This document shows positions 32,682 through 42,101 of a stretch of DNA of 64,000 nt, in pieces (the stretch's first letter is position 1; the number at the start of each line of letters is the position of its first letter). The stretch comes from Desulfobacula toluolica Tol2 (GTDB taxonomy: Bacteria; Desulfobacterota; Desulfobacteria; Desulfobacterales; Desulfobacteraceae): the NCBI RefSeq assembly GCF_000307105.1, contig NC_018645.1:2120578-2184577 (forward strand), read 5' to 3'. The position numbers and the translations under genes are program-made. The notes below the pieces were generated by a model. It was not told the DNA's origin. It searched no databases and saw only the letters and a list, made by a program, of their open reading frames with translations.

Positions 32682-33416
32682 TTAATCGGGCAGTCGAACG
32701 ATCTTGAGATCTCCCCATAACCCAATATTGTCGCCTTTAATGATAACAATTCCCTGGACACCCGGTATGGTTTTTCCGGTATCAATGGCATCTTTAATAT
32801 CTGTTGCCTTTTTGATCCGGTTGCCCAGTGCTGTGGCCACAGCATCCGCCAACGGGCATGAATCTGCCAGCACTGTAACTGCATCAGCTTTGCCAAAGCT
32901 TTTTGAATGCCCCAGTGTGCCCGAAGAAGTACACAGTCCATATGGCGTATCTCTTTTTTCTACCTGGATACCCGTGGTCATGCTGAACACAGAGTTCTCA
33001 GCATAAATACTGAAAATGGTTTTTGAATCGGATTTAATGAAAATGTCTCCCCCGTTTTCCACAACAATTTCATTTGAGTACGGCAATAATGATGTTCCAG
33101 CAGCGGCTGCCACAGCGCCTGCTACAGCTGCCATGGGGCCGACATTTGCAAGTTCTGCAGCTTTTATCATATCCCGTATTATTTGTGGTGCAGGACTTGA
33201 GTTCTGTAAAGGGGTCATGGATGTTGCAAATTCAGGATGCAGATTTATATAGGTTTCAATATAATTTCTACAGGTTAATACGGATTTTATGGTTTTGTCG
33301 GTCAGGTCGGTCTCAGCCTGGATGTTCAAATTGGTTTCTTTTACCGTGATATCAAAAGATATCAATCCTTTTTTTTGATGCTGTCTGCGATAAATACGAT
33401 TTTCAAACATGTTCAA
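32682..33416 (-). CDS. UPF0280 family protein (ApbE-like fold)
   Basis: A 244-residue protein with the UPF0280 signature: a basic YRRQHQKKGLISFDITVKET N-terminus, GPMAAVAGAVAAAAG near 95, VENGGDIFI near 120 and TSSGTLGHSKSFGKADAV near 163. The glycine/alanine-rich and GGD segments resemble the FAD-binding regions of ApbE flavin transferases, but the function is not established. Members are common in methanogens and sulfate reducers. Its start overlaps the dgt gene by 14 bp. Confidence 0.85.
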   Translation of the reverse strand: MNMFENRIYRRQHQKKGLISFDITVKETNLNIQAETDLTDKTIKSVLTCRNYIETYINLHPEFATSMTPLQNSSPAPQIIRDMIKAAELANVGPMAAVAGAVAAAAGTSLLPYSNEIVVENGGDIFIKSDSKTIFSIYAENSVFSMTTGIQVEKRDTPYGLCTSSGTLGHSKSFGKADAVTVLADSCPLADAVATALGNRIKKATDIKDAIDTGKTIPGVQGIVIIKGDNIGLWGDLKIVRLPD

Positions 33417-34572
33417 TGGAATCCGGTTTTAAATGATCGGGTGCCTGACGGATTAAACAGGAGTCAGTCATTCCCGATATATAGTCTCTTACAATTTCAG
33501 GGTTTGAATGGGTTTGTCTGTATTCGGGTGACATGCCGTGTAAAAAATCCGTAAAAATGGCAGATTTTTTGGTCCCGTTTTCCAGATCTGCCAGATAGGT
33601 TTTAAAGAGAAAACAAAAAATATCCTCAATGGAAGACAAATGTTTCTTGATCACGGGGTTTGTATAAATATGCCGGTAATTAAATTCCTTCAGTTGTTTT
33701 AAAGCAGCGGAAATTGTTTCGGAAAATCCGATGAAAGGCTGATCCAGGCTGTTTGAGATCAGGTCGGTCACAAGGGTATAAACAATTGTGCCGTTTGTCC
33801 GGCCCAGTATCTGTTTGCAACTTTTTGGCATGTCGTTTCTTTTTACCAGGCCCAACCGGATTGCATCTTCCAGGTCCCGGCCGATATAAGCGATGGTATC
33901 GGCCATTCTGACCACACAACCTTCCATGGTCATTGGGATGGCTTCAAAGGAAGCCTTTGTTTTCATGGTGTTCACCATTTGATCAAATTCTTTAAACGAC
34001 CTGTTTTTTTGAGGAACAAGTTGTCGTGAGTGGGTTTCCCCGTCATGGCAGAGGATGGCGTCCAGGGTCTGAAGGCTTAAATTCCAGCCCTTGCCTTTTT
34101 TTTCAATCCTGTCGAGAAATTGAATACTTTGAATATTATGATGAAAAAAACCGGCACCATGTTTATGGGTCAGTTTTGAAAGGAAACGCTCGCCGTCATG
34201 CCCGAATGGTGTGTGGCCGATGTCGTGGCCCAGGCTTGCCGCTTCAATGAGGTCTTCGTTTAATCCCAGATACCTGCCAATGGTTCTTGCAATTCTTGAG
34301 ACCAGCTGAACATGGATCACCCGGTGGGTGAGATGATCGTTATTGATCAGGGAAAAGACCTGGGTTTTATCAATATACCGTGTAAATGCAAGGGAATTTA
34401 AAATACGGTCGGCATCTGAGGAAAATTGCTGGCGGTATTCGTTTTCAGTGAATTTTTCTTTGCGTCGTCTGATGGCATTATGACTGAAACAGGCCAGGGA
34501 ACAAAGATTTTCCTTTTCTCTGAGATTAAGAAGATCTTTTAGTTCCCCGGCTTTTTTAAAATTATCATCCAA
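33403..34572 (-). CDS. dgt: Deoxyguanosinetriphosphate triphosphohydrolase-like protein
   Basis: A 389-residue HD-domain phosphohydrolase. THRVIHVQLVSRIAR near 80 gives the first metal His, LGHDIGHTPFGHDGE near 115 is the HD motif, and DTIAYIGRDLEDAI near 225 gives the last Asp. It splits dNTPs to deoxynucleoside and tripolyphosphate, with relaxed specificity in this subgroup. The start appears to be TTG (MDDNFKKAGEL) with no clear ribosome site, so the true start is uncertain. It is co-transcribed with UPF0280 downstream and mrp upstream. Confidence 0.9.
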   Translation of the reverse strand: MDDNFKKAGELKDLLNLREKENLCSLACFSHNAIRRRKEKFTENEYRQQFSSDADRILNSLAFTRYIDKTQVFSLINNDHLTHRVIHVQLVSRIARTIGRYLGLNEDLIEAASLGHDIGHTPFGHDGERFLSKLTHKHGAGFFHHNIQSIQFLDRIEKKGKGWNLSLQTLDAILCHDGETHSRQLVPQKNRSFKEFDQMVNTMKTKASFEAIPMTMEGCVVRMADTIAYIGRDLEDAIRLGLVKRNDMPKSCKQILGRTNGTIVYTLVTDLISNSLDQPFIGFSETISAALKQLKEFNYRHIYTNPVIKKHLSSIEDIFCFLFKTYLADLENGTKKSAIFTDFLHGMSPEYRQTHSNPEIVRDYISGMTDSCLIRQAPDHLKPDSIEHV

Positions 34573-34590
34573 TAGCGTAACTACACTTGA

Positions 34591-35463
34591 CTACAATTGT
34601 TTGGTAATGTTTTCCACTATGGTTTCAAATGCTTTTGTAAATTCAGTTTCTTCGTCCTGGAACATCACGGGAATACCCTTGTCTCCTGAGACGACCACCT
34701 GATTGTCAAAAGGTATGGAGCCTAAAAATGTAAGACCCTGGGCTTTTGCTGTTTTTTCACCACCGCCTGAACTGAACAGGTCAATGGGTTCGTTGCAGTG
34801 CGGGCATTTGAAACTAGCCATATTTTCTACAATTCCAAGGGTTTTTAAACGAACCGTCTTGCAAAAGGAGATGGATTTTCTGATATCTGCCAATGCCACT
34901 TCCTGGGGGGTGGTCACAATGACGCCCAAAGCATCGGGAATGGTCTGCACAACGGTCAAGGGTTCATCACCGGTTCCCGGAGGCGCATCAATAATTAAAA
35001 AATCAAGCTCTCCCCAGTCCACTGAACTGACAAATTGTTTGATCATACCTGTTTTGGCAGGGCCTCTCCAGATAATGGCCTGGTCCTGGTCCTGCATCAA
35101 TGACTGGACGGAAACAACCTTAAGGTTTCCATTGACCTGTTTGGGAATCAAAAGCTGGTTTTCAGAAATATCCATAATTCCTGTCAGTCCCAGCATCTGG
35201 GCAATGGATGGGCCGTGGACATCAACATCCATCAGGCCTGTTTTATACCCTTTTTTTGAAAGGCTGGCTGCAAGGTTGGCAGATACACTGCTTTTCCCAA
35301 CTCCGCCTTTACCGCTTAAGACAAAAATTTTGTGTTTTATTTTTGAAAGAGAAGCCTTAATTGCTATTTCTTCTTGTTGCTGTCTGGCATCCATATTCTG
35401 GCCACCGCTTTGTGACGGGCAGCTGCTTCCCTTTTTGGCTTTGTCAACACTTTCATGAATCAT
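34591..35463 (-). CDS. mrp: Mrp/NBP35-family iron-sulfur carrier ATPase
   Basis: A 290-residue P-loop protein. VLSGKGGVGKSSVSANLA near 48 is the deviant Walker A, LMDVDVHGPS near 77 the Walker A', DFLIIDAPPGTGDEP near 145 the Walker B. The CPHC pair in ASFKCPHCNEPIDLF near 225 carries the bridging cluster. It moves Fe-S clusters to target proteins. AAGGAGATG precedes the ATG. A short Cys/Ser-rich leader (SSCPSQSGGQN) precedes the ATPase core, as in some NBP35-type proteins. Confidence 0.93.
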   Translation of the reverse strand: MIHESVDKAKKGSSCPSQSGGQNMDARQQQEEIAIKASLSKIKHKIFVLSGKGGVGKSSVSANLAASLSKKGYKTGLMDVDVHGPSIAQMLGLTGIMDISENQLLIPKQVNGNLKVVSVQSLMQDQDQAIIWRGPAKTGMIKQFVSSVDWGELDFLIIDAPPGTGDEPLTVVQTIPDALGVIVTTPQEVALADIRKSISFCKTVRLKTLGIVENMASFKCPHCNEPIDLFSSGGGEKTAKAQGLTFLGSIPFDNQVVVSGDKGIPVMFQDEETEFTKAFETIVENITKQL

Positions 35464-35525
35464 TTTATAACATCTCCTTTGAGAAATATCGTTAGCATAT
35501 CACTCCGTAATAATGATCATTATCC

Positions 35526-36287
35526 TTATTCTGTCAACAGGAATACAGATTCTTTTATGGGAGGGTTGGCAATAAAGTCTGTAATTCCCAGTGTCAGTTT
35601 TCTTTCATTTGTGTCTTGAATCTCAATTTTTATGGGAATATCACCAAAATCATATGCTTTATATTTTGTGGGGGTTATTTGATATAATAACTTTCCGCCA
35701 GGATCTGTGAATATCAGCTCATCAACATTTCCATTGTTATTAAAATGGAGGTGCTGTGCTGTTCTTTTCCATTTTTGTTTTAATATAAGTGTGGATAAGG
35801 AAGAATCCGCTACTGAAAAATATGCATCATCAAATGGTTTTAGTGGTAACCGTCCCAATAAAAGCAATATCAGTTCAGACATTTTGACCGGAACATGGAT
35901 ATATTTTTCCATATCAGGATTTTTTGAATTATATGAGTATTTGGAATGTTCCCCTGTATGTGAAAAAAAAGTTATTTTTTCTCCATTGGTAATAATGGTT
36001 TCTATGGGCAGGCCGGATAAAAGAAAGGTGATCCTGACTTTATCGGGAAATACTGCAGCCCATGCAATTCTGAATTTTTCTACGCGGGTTTTGGTTTCAA
36101 GTTTTGCCCAGCCGCTTCCCTTGCTTGCCAGAATGTGTCGATTTAACGATTTTGCCTGTTTGGAGAATCTTAATGCTTTTTTGTCGAGTAACGGATCTGT
36201 TTCAGGCCGAATGGATGCACAACCTGAGATCGTAAGGATCACCGCAATGATACAAACTGTTCTTGATAAAAGGGTTTGGTTATTCAT
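35526..36287 (-). CDS. Outer-membrane lipoprotein, LolB/DUF4292-like
   Basis: A 253-residue protein with a lipoprotein signal peptide (hydrophobic CIIAVILTISG then Cys at about 23, lipobox ISGC). The mature part is beta-rich with alternating hydrophobic strands (KLETKTRVEKFRIAWAAV, KVRITFLLSG), as in LolB/LppX-like or DUF4292 lipoproteins that bind acyl chains. It overlaps the TPR lipoprotein gene by 8 bp. The pair probably acts in lipoprotein or lipid transfer to the outer membrane. Similarity is structural rather than motif-based. Confidence 0.7.
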   Translation of the reverse strand: MNNQTLLSRTVCIIAVILTISGCASIRPETDPLLDKKALRFSKQAKSLNRHILASKGSGWAKLETKTRVEKFRIAWAAVFPDKVRITFLLSGLPIETIITNGEKITFFSHTGEHSKYSYNSKNPDMEKYIHVPVKMSELILLLLGRLPLKPFDDAYFSVADSSLSTLILKQKWKRTAQHLHFNNNGNVDELIFTDPGGKLLYQITPTKYKAYDFGDIPIKIEIQDTNERKLTLGITDFIANPPIKESVFLLTE

Positions 36288-38046
36288 CTATTTTCTTCCG
36301 GGCAGCGTTGATTTTTTCTTTGAGTTCAAGGATTTTGTTTTTGTCCTCATCTTTGGCATTGGACAAAGCTTTTTTATAGGTTTCAAGAGCTTTTTTAAAT
36401 TGATCGGTTTTTTGATAAGCATCCCCTAAATGATCGGATATAATGGTTTCAAAGGACGTTAATTGTGCTGCTTTTTCAAGGTGTTCCACAGCTTTTTGGT
36501 ATTGGCCAAGCTTATAATAAACCCAGCCCAGGCTGTCTGTGATATACCCGTCATCAGGCCTTAGTTCATATGCCCTTTTAAGAAGCAAAAGGGCTTCATC
36601 AAGCTTGATACCCCGATCCGCATATGAATATCCCAGGTAGTTTAATGCGCTGGCATCCTTTGGATCAATCTCAATGATTTTTTTCATGGTGACCATGCTT
36701 TCTTCTGCAAAACCCGCCTTGTCCTGTAATGCGCCAAGCCTGAATAATAAAGATGTGTTTTCAGGAGAATCTTCCAGTCCTTTTTTAAAGAGGGCAATGG
36801 CTTGATCATAGTTGTTGTCCTTTTCATAAAAAGAGGCCAGATAGATGATGATGTCAATATCTTTTGGAAAGAGCTTGTATTTGTCTTCAAGATAGTTTCT
36901 GGCAGACAGTTCTTCTCCGAGACGTTTGTAAAGCATGGCAATATTTAAAATGGTTTTCTTATATTGGGAGTGGTCTGGTTTTATTTTTAAATAGTAAGAA
37001 ATAGCTTTTTTGAAGTCCCCGACAGCTTCATAGGACATGCCCGTGAAAAAGTTCAAAGTAGAGTTGTCAGGGTCTGCTTTCAGCATTTGGGAAAAGACAA
37101 TGACGGCATCTTCATATTTTTGACCGGAAAGATATTCGTCCACTGCAACCATGACAAGCCTGGAATTGGTTTCAATGTCCCGGCCAAGGTCTAAAAAAAG
37201 GTTTTCAGCTTGTTTTTTTCTGTTGTTTTTAAAGTAGTGCAGGGCCATCCCTAATTGTGCCCGATTATTATCCGGTTCTATTTCAAGTATTTCCTTGTAG
37301 GTCTCAATGATTTTTTGTCTATTATCCGTTCTATTCTCGTTCGGGATATTTTCAGTGTTGTAGATTTCTATCAATTGAAATCTTGGCTCTAAAAGATCAG
37401 GTTCAAGTTCAATTGTTTTTAAAAACTGGATTTTCGCAAGATCATAATGCTTTTGAATCATATTGACCTGGCCCAGATAAAACCTTGCTACATAATAGTC
37501 AGGGAACTGGTCCACCATTTTTTTGAACAATATCAGGGCTTCTGTGTAGTTTTCCTTGTCCATATGTATTTTGCCAAGACGAAGAAATATTTCTTTGTTT
37601 TTAGGGTCAAGCTCTATAACTTGGTTTAAAATTTCCACCAGTTTTTTTTCATCAAGTGAATCCTTTTTTAACTGTACAAGCAGCAGAAGCGCATCTACAT
37701 TATCAGGATTTTCCAGTACCAGTTTTTCCGAGAGTTCAAATGCTTTGTCGTTATTGTTTTGTCTCAGGTATAACCAGATCAGATCCTGGGTTAAAATAAA
37801 TGAACCAGGATCTTGGGTCAGTGCCTTTTCCAGAGAAACAATGGCTTTTTGAAAGTTTTTGTTTTGAATGTGTAACCTTGATTCAAGGTAGTAATAATTT
37901 GAAGACAGATAGTTTTCTTCGTTTGAATTGTTTGTCTTAACGGTTTGAAATTCAGAATGCTGCCGGCTTGTTTTTAATTGTGTGCAGCCGGCAAGAAAAA
38001 AAACCGGTATAAAAATGAGAAGGATAAAAACAAGACTTTTTTTCAT
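36280..38046 (-). CDS. TPR-repeat lipoprotein
   Basis: A 588-residue exported protein with a lipobox (FFLAGC, Cys near 21), followed by about fourteen tetratricopeptide repeats from residue 48 to the C-terminus. Typical repeat starts are YYLESRLHIQNKNFQKAIVS, LNFFTGMSYEAVGDFKKAIS and DSLGWVYYKLGQYQKAVEHL. TPR arrays build scaffolds for protein complexes, here probably at the periplasmic face of the outer membrane. It overlaps the LolB-like gene and follows rpoH by 61 bp. No specific partner can be named. Confidence 0.88.
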   Translation of the reverse strand: MKKSLVFILLIFIPVFFLAGCTQLKTSRQHSEFQTVKTNNSNEENYLSSNYYYLESRLHIQNKNFQKAIVSLEKALTQDPGSFILTQDLIWLYLRQNNNDKAFELSEKLVLENPDNVDALLLLVQLKKDSLDEKKLVEILNQVIELDPKNKEIFLRLGKIHMDKENYTEALILFKKMVDQFPDYYVARFYLGQVNMIQKHYDLAKIQFLKTIELEPDLLEPRFQLIEIYNTENIPNENRTDNRQKIIETYKEILEIEPDNNRAQLGMALHYFKNNRKKQAENLFLDLGRDIETNSRLVMVAVDEYLSGQKYEDAVIVFSQMLKADPDNSTLNFFTGMSYEAVGDFKKAISYYLKIKPDHSQYKKTILNIAMLYKRLGEELSARNYLEDKYKLFPKDIDIIIYLASFYEKDNNYDQAIALFKKGLEDSPENTSLLFRLGALQDKAGFAEESMVTMKKIIEIDPKDASALNYLGYSYADRGIKLDEALLLLKRAYELRPDDGYITDSLGWVYYKLGQYQKAVEHLEKAAQLTSFETIISDHLGDAYQKTDQFKKALETYKKALSNAKDEDKNKILELKEKINAARKKIDE

Positions 38047-38107
38047 AATTCGTATTACCTTATTTTAATGATAGCAAATTGCAGTATGAATGATGGCAAG
38101 TTATCTT

Positions 38108-39067
38108 TTACGTGCTGTGGTCATACATATCGAAGTCAGGCATGTCTTTTTTGAAAAAGGCTTTCATTTTTTTTATGATATTGTTTTCAATCTGTCTTAC
38201 CCGTTCGCGCGATATGGAGTATTGTTCACCTATTTCCTGAAGGGTTTCAGGGCTGTCTGAGAAAATTCTTCTGTCAAATATATCCAGTTCTCTATTGTTA
38301 AGGGACTTTTTGAATTCATTGACCTTGGTATGCAGAATATCTTCAATTTCTTTTTTGGCAACCTGTTCTTCTGATGAATCAGACTCAACATTTATGAATT
38401 CAATTCTTTCCGTATTTGAATCATTTTTTAGCGGTTCATCAAGGCTCAAATCCCAGTTGGCCAATCTCTGATCCATATCAACCACTTCTTTTTCCGACAC
38501 CCCGAGCCGTTCTGACAAAAGCTTGGGTTTTGGATCAAATCCCTGTTCAATCAGTCGTTGTTTTTCTTTTTTCAGTCTGAAAAACAATTTGCGCTGCCCC
38601 TGAGTTGTTCCTATTTTTACCATTCGCCAATTATCCATGATAAATTTGAGAATATAGGCTTTTATCCAGAATGATGCATAATATGAAAATTTAACATTTT
38701 TATACGGGTTAAATTTTTTGACGGCTTTCACAAGTCCGATATTGCCTTCCTGGATCAAATCCAGAAGGTTCTGAACCCATATTCTATGGAATTCAAGGGC
38801 AATTTTAACCACCAGCCGCAGATTGGATGTGGTCATGATATATGCCGCTTCCTGATCTTCTTCTTCCTGGATTCTTTTTCCAAGCTCAATTTCCTGCTCT
38901 CTTGTAAGCAGCTTGTATCTGCTTATTTCGTTAAGATAGCTTTGAATAGGATCTGACTTTACAAGTGCTTTTGAGTTTGAAGTTTTTGCCTTTTGTATGG
39001 GAATCAGAAAATCTTTTTTTGTCAATCTTTCTTTGTTTTTGTTCTCCTGGTCGATCTTTTTTGTCAT
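38108..39067 (-). CDS. rpoH: RNA polymerase heat-shock sigma factor (sigma-32)
   Basis: A 319-residue sigma-70 family protein. Region 1.2/2 runs from DPIQSYLNEISRYKLLTREQ (near 40) to FSYYASFWIKAYILKFIMDN. TQGQRKLFFRLKKEK near 155 is the RpoH box specific to sigma-32, and region 4 is LQEIGEQYSISRERVRQIEN near 275. It directs heat-shock transcription. It is longer than E. coli RpoH (284) by an N-terminal basic extension of about 35 residues. The gene ends beside the TPR lipoprotein gene, and its start lies 145 bp from tRNA-Arg. Confidence 0.92.
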   Translation of the reverse strand: MTKKIDQENKNKERLTKKDFLIPIQKAKTSNSKALVKSDPIQSYLNEISRYKLLTREQEIELGKRIQEEEDQEAAYIMTTSNLRLVVKIALEFHRIWVQNLLDLIQEGNIGLVKAVKKFNPYKNVKFSYYASFWIKAYILKFIMDNWRMVKIGTTQGQRKLFFRLKKEKQRLIEQGFDPKPKLLSERLGVSEKEVVDMDQRLANWDLSLDEPLKNDSNTERIEFINVESDSSEEQVAKKEIEDILHTKVNEFKKSLNNRELDIFDRRIFSDSPETLQEIGEQYSISRERVRQIENNIIKKMKAFFKKDMPDFDMYDHST

Positions 39068-39211
39068 TCAATATACCTTAAGATGTTTTGATAAAAATTA
39101 ATACACCATACCATAATATTGATAAAAGCAATATGTTTTGCATAAAAAAAATAAATGCGGCATTTTTTTGTGGACAATTTAAAATGAATTTGATAGAAGT
39201 TCTTTTTGTTT

Positions 39212-39300
<89 letters not shown>

Positions 39301-39303
<3 letters not shown>

Positions 39304-39331
39304 CTTCAACTAAAAGCTGAAGACCTTTTTT
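39301..39331 (+). terminator. Terminator of tRNA-Arg
   Basis: GGTCTTCA and TGAAGACC pair (8 bp) around ACTAAAAGC and are followed by TTTTTT. At attR the corresponding hairpin has the loop in the opposite orientation. Confidence 0.8.
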
Positions 39332-39349
39332 GTTTGACTGTTGTTCCAG

Positions 39350-39368
39350 TCCCCACCCTGTCCCCATT
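39350..39368. promoter_or_regulatory. Possible integrase arm-binding site near attL
   Basis: TCCCCACCCTGTCCCCATT is almost identical to TCCCCATTCTGTCCCCATT at 60666-60684 beside attR. The two lie inside both island ends, which fits arm-type sites of tyrosine recombinases. Assignment by position only. Confidence 0.4.
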
Positions 39369-39707
39369 ATTGTTGTTAAACTAAATGAAATATCTAATTC
39401 ATTTTACTGAAATAAAACTTAAAATATGCAGAATGTTCCAGGCTCCCAGCATGTTTTATAGATGATATTTGATTTTATTTTTCAGGACTGGATTTATTTT
39501 ATTATGATCGAAGGCCGCTGATGATTGTTTGGATGTTAAATATTAATGGCTTTATTGAACATTAAAATAATGACATGTGCTGAGAAAATCAAAGAGGGGA
39601 GATTCCATTTTTTTTTGTCGTAAGGGGCACCCTTTACATTTTTTCTGAACCTTTTTGGAATTGAGCCATAATTATTCTCGATGCTTATTATTTATTAAGA
39701 TACAAAC

Positions 39708-39758
39708 CGCAGACTTCGAATCCATAGGTCGGGGGTTCGAATCATAGTCACCCAGCCA
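39708..39758 (+). pseudogene. Degenerate tRNA 3'-end fragment
   Basis: It contains AGACTTCGAATCCATAGGTC, a GGGGGTTCGAATC T-arm and a CACCCAGCCA tail with terminal CCA, all in tRNA spacing. The stems no longer pair well and the 5' half is missing. It is probably a relic attachment site from an earlier integration. Confidence 0.6.
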
Positions 39759-39825
39759 CTGATAATAAAGGCTTTCAGGGTTATTTTAATGTGGTTTTCT
39801 ATTTCTAAACCACAAGTTACACTAC

Positions 39826-39928
39826 TCAGACAGAGGGGCTGAAAATCCCCGTGTCGGCAGTTCAATTGTGTCCCTGGGCACCACAACAGCAGAGGGTTTT
39901 GGCGATTCAGTCAAAACCTTTTTTTATT
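39826..39928 (+). pseudogene. tRNA-Phe 3'-end fragment with terminator
   Basis: CTCAGACAGAGGGGCTGAAA onward matches the D-to-anticodon part of tRNA-Phe (anticodon GAA, stem GGGG/CCCC). A GTGTCGGCAGTTCAATT T-arm and CCTGGGCACCA (ending at 39883) follow. A hairpin GGTTTTG/CAAAACC with a T-run follows at 39895-39928. The acceptor 5' half is absent and the T-stem has mismatches, so it is a relic, not a working tRNA. Confidence 0.7.
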
Positions 39929-40162
39929 TTTTGGAGTGTTTTGTACAACTCCTGTACAACTTTTTTTATTCGCTATATCATTCTCGGTTTTAAATGCAAT
40001 AATTTTTTCCTACAATCGGTTCCTGCTTTTCCAGGGTGCCATGTCCAATCTCAAAATGACCCAGACCCCCCCATCGATCCCAGGCCCACCCCCCGGATCG
40101 AATTTGGACGGCTCCCTTTCTACTCAAAGGTAAAAATTTAACAATCCGCTGAGGAGAGTGCT

Positions 40163-40191
40163 AAGAATGGGTACATTTTGTACCAATTCTT
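40163..40191. repeat. 29-bp palindrome, copy 1
   Basis: The arms begin AAGAATGGGTACA and end TGTACCAATTCTT around a TTT centre. A near-identical palindrome lies at 52930-52958; both are followed by TTGGAAT/TTGAAAT and a CAGAA segment. It lies in non-coding DNA left of the IS4-type element. Confidence 0.6.
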
Positions 40192-40478
40192 GGAATTGCC
40201 CCACAGAACTTATATTGATCCTTCTGAGAAAATATTGATACAAGTTTCCAGTTTTAAAATCTCCCACTCCCAGATTCTTAATAATAGTCCAGGGTTTTAA
40301 ATTCCACATTGGGAACATTTCAATATTGATGTAGTCCACAGTGAGAATGTGGAATAATCTCCCTCCACAATACTTCTGTTATTGAATACTTTTTTGAAAT
40401 ATGCTTGGGCGACTGATAATACCATTATTCAACACCTGAGCAGAATTAAGGTTAATGGAAGTTATCTTGAGTGTCAGA

Positions 40479-41983
40479 CAGCAATTTTAAATTTGAAGCA
40501 AAATCAATAAGATCTTGATTTTTAACTTATAATCAACTATTCGGACACAGTGTGTTTAAATTAAAGCAATTGATCAATACCTAAGATTGAGATCAAACCA
40601 TGATATTAAACAAAAAATAATGGGATATCAATGAACTGTAGCTCCAATTTTGACTGGTTTATAGACAAACTTCATAATACATTTGACCGGTTACCCGATT
40701 ATAGATCTTTTAGTCCTGCGTTAACCTATGAGGTGAAAGATGCCGTATTAGGAGCCTTTTCAATGTTTTTCAGTCAATCCGCATCCTTTTTGTCATATCA
40801 GAATTCCATGAAACAAGCGAAGGGCAAAAGCAACGCTGAAAGTTTGTTCAAAATTGAAAAGATACCATCAGATAATCAAATCCGTAATATTTTAGATGGG
40901 GTCTCGCCCGATAATTTCTATTCTGTATTTTCAGATTGTTATTCAAAAATTGAAGAGTCCGGTCACTTGGGTGGATACAGGTTCTTTCAGGATTGCCTGT
41001 TGGTCGTAATTGATGGTACGGAGTACTTCAGATCTTCCAAAATACATTGTAAAAATTGTACGGTTACACATCATAAGAACGGTAAAGTGTCATATTCTCA
41101 TAAAGTGCTGACACCTGTTATAACACAGCCTGGCAGCACAACAGTGATACCGCTTGAGCCTGAATTTGTTATTCCCCAAGATGGTTCAAAAAAACAAGAT
41201 TGTGAACTTAATGCTGCCAAAAGATGGATTGAGAGAAATGCCCATATGGCGGATGAAAAATCTATTATTTTAGGGGATGATCTTTTTTCAAGAGAGCCGT
41301 TTTGCAAACAATTGCTTCTTAAAGGGTTCCATTTCATATTAGTTTGTAAGCCGGATTCACACAAGACTCTCTATGAATATTTAGATGGTTTTATCAAAAG
41401 CAATGATGTCTCATCTATTTCCAGCAGGCGTTGGAATGGGAAATACCATGAAAAAATAATTCTTCGTTACTTTAATAACTTACCTGTTAAAGATGGAGAA
41501 AATGTTCTCCATGTTAATTGGGCAGACATTACCATAACCAACACAAAGACGCAGGAAACCTGTTATTATAATTCATTCATTACAGATTTCATTATAGACG
41601 ACTCAAACGTTGAACAAATAATTCAAGCGGGAAGAGCGCGTTGGAAAGTTGAAAATGAAAATAATAACGTTCTTAAAACCAAAGGATATCATCTTGAACA
41701 TAATTATGGTCATGGGAAAAAATTTTTATCTTCTACATTATTAACTCTGAATCTTTTGGCATTTTTAAGCCATATTTTCCTGGAATTTATGGATAAAACA
41801 TATTTTTCAGTCCGAAAAGCACTTTCCGTAAGAAAAATTTTTTTTCATGATTTTAAAGCATTAACAAAGTACTTGTATTTTGATAACTGGAAGCATTTGA
41901 TAAACTTTATGGCAGAACAGCTTGAATTGAATATAACTGATATTAAAATGAATTCCGGTTAATCGTCAAATTTAGAATTGCTG
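40479..41983 (+). mobile_element. IS4-type insertion sequence, intact ends
   Basis: 1505 bp. Terminal inverted repeats are CAGCAATTTTAAATTTGAAG on the left and CAGCAATTCTAAATTTGACG on the right (18 of 20 match). A 10-bp target duplication GAGTGTCAGA lies at 40469-40478 and 41984-41993. It contains one transposase gene. Confidence 0.88.
40631..41962 (+). CDS. IS4-family-like DDE transposase
   Basis: A 443-residue transposase. Catalytic acidic residues are probably the Asp of VVIDGTEYF (near 125), the Asp of ILGDDLFSRE (near 220) and the Glu of RWKVENENNNVLK (near 350), the last being the YREK-like signature region. The 10-bp target duplication supports the IS4 superfamily. It is intact and bracketed by matching ends, so the element may be active. 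The stop lies 21 bp inside the right end. Confidence 0.88.
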   Translation: MNCSSNFDWFIDKLHNTFDRLPDYRSFSPALTYEVKDAVLGAFSMFFSQSASFLSYQNSMKQAKGKSNAESLFKIEKIPSDNQIRNILDGVSPDNFYSVFSDCYSKIEESGHLGGYRFFQDCLLVVIDGTEYFRSSKIHCKNCTVTHHKNGKVSYSHKVLTPVITQPGSTTVIPLEPEFVIPQDGSKKQDCELNAAKRWIERNAHMADEKSIILGDDLFSREPFCKQLLLKGFHFILVCKPDSHKTLYEYLDGFIKSNDVSSISSRRWNGKYHEKIILRYFNNLPVKDGENVLHVNWADITITNTKTQETCYYNSFITDFIIDDSNVEQIIQAGRARWKVENENNNVLKTKGYHLEHNYGHGKKFLSSTLLTLNLLAFLSHIFLEFMDKTYFSVRKALSVRKIFFHDFKALTKYLYFDNWKHLINFMAEQLELNITDIKMNSG

Positions 41984-42101
41984 GAGTGTCAGATATAATT
42001 AAATACTTCTTTACATCAACAACCCCACTTGATACTGAATTGTTTATTATAGATGCGAAAAAATAATACTTATACCTTGGATATATTGGGGATAATAGAG
42101 T

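Noticed and set aside
34703-35458. 251-codon plus-strand frame opposite mrp
   Set aside because: It is the complement of a well-conserved P-loop gene; Ser/Pro-rich translation with no motif or ribosome site.
35707-36429. 240-codon plus-strand frame opposite two lipoprotein genes
   Set aside because: It crosses the boundary of two real minus-strand genes and has a Phe/Ser-rich antisense composition.
39695-40141. Short frames on both strands over the tRNA fragments
   Set aside because: They translate tRNA-like and terminator sequence; the DNA is explained by relic tRNA ends.
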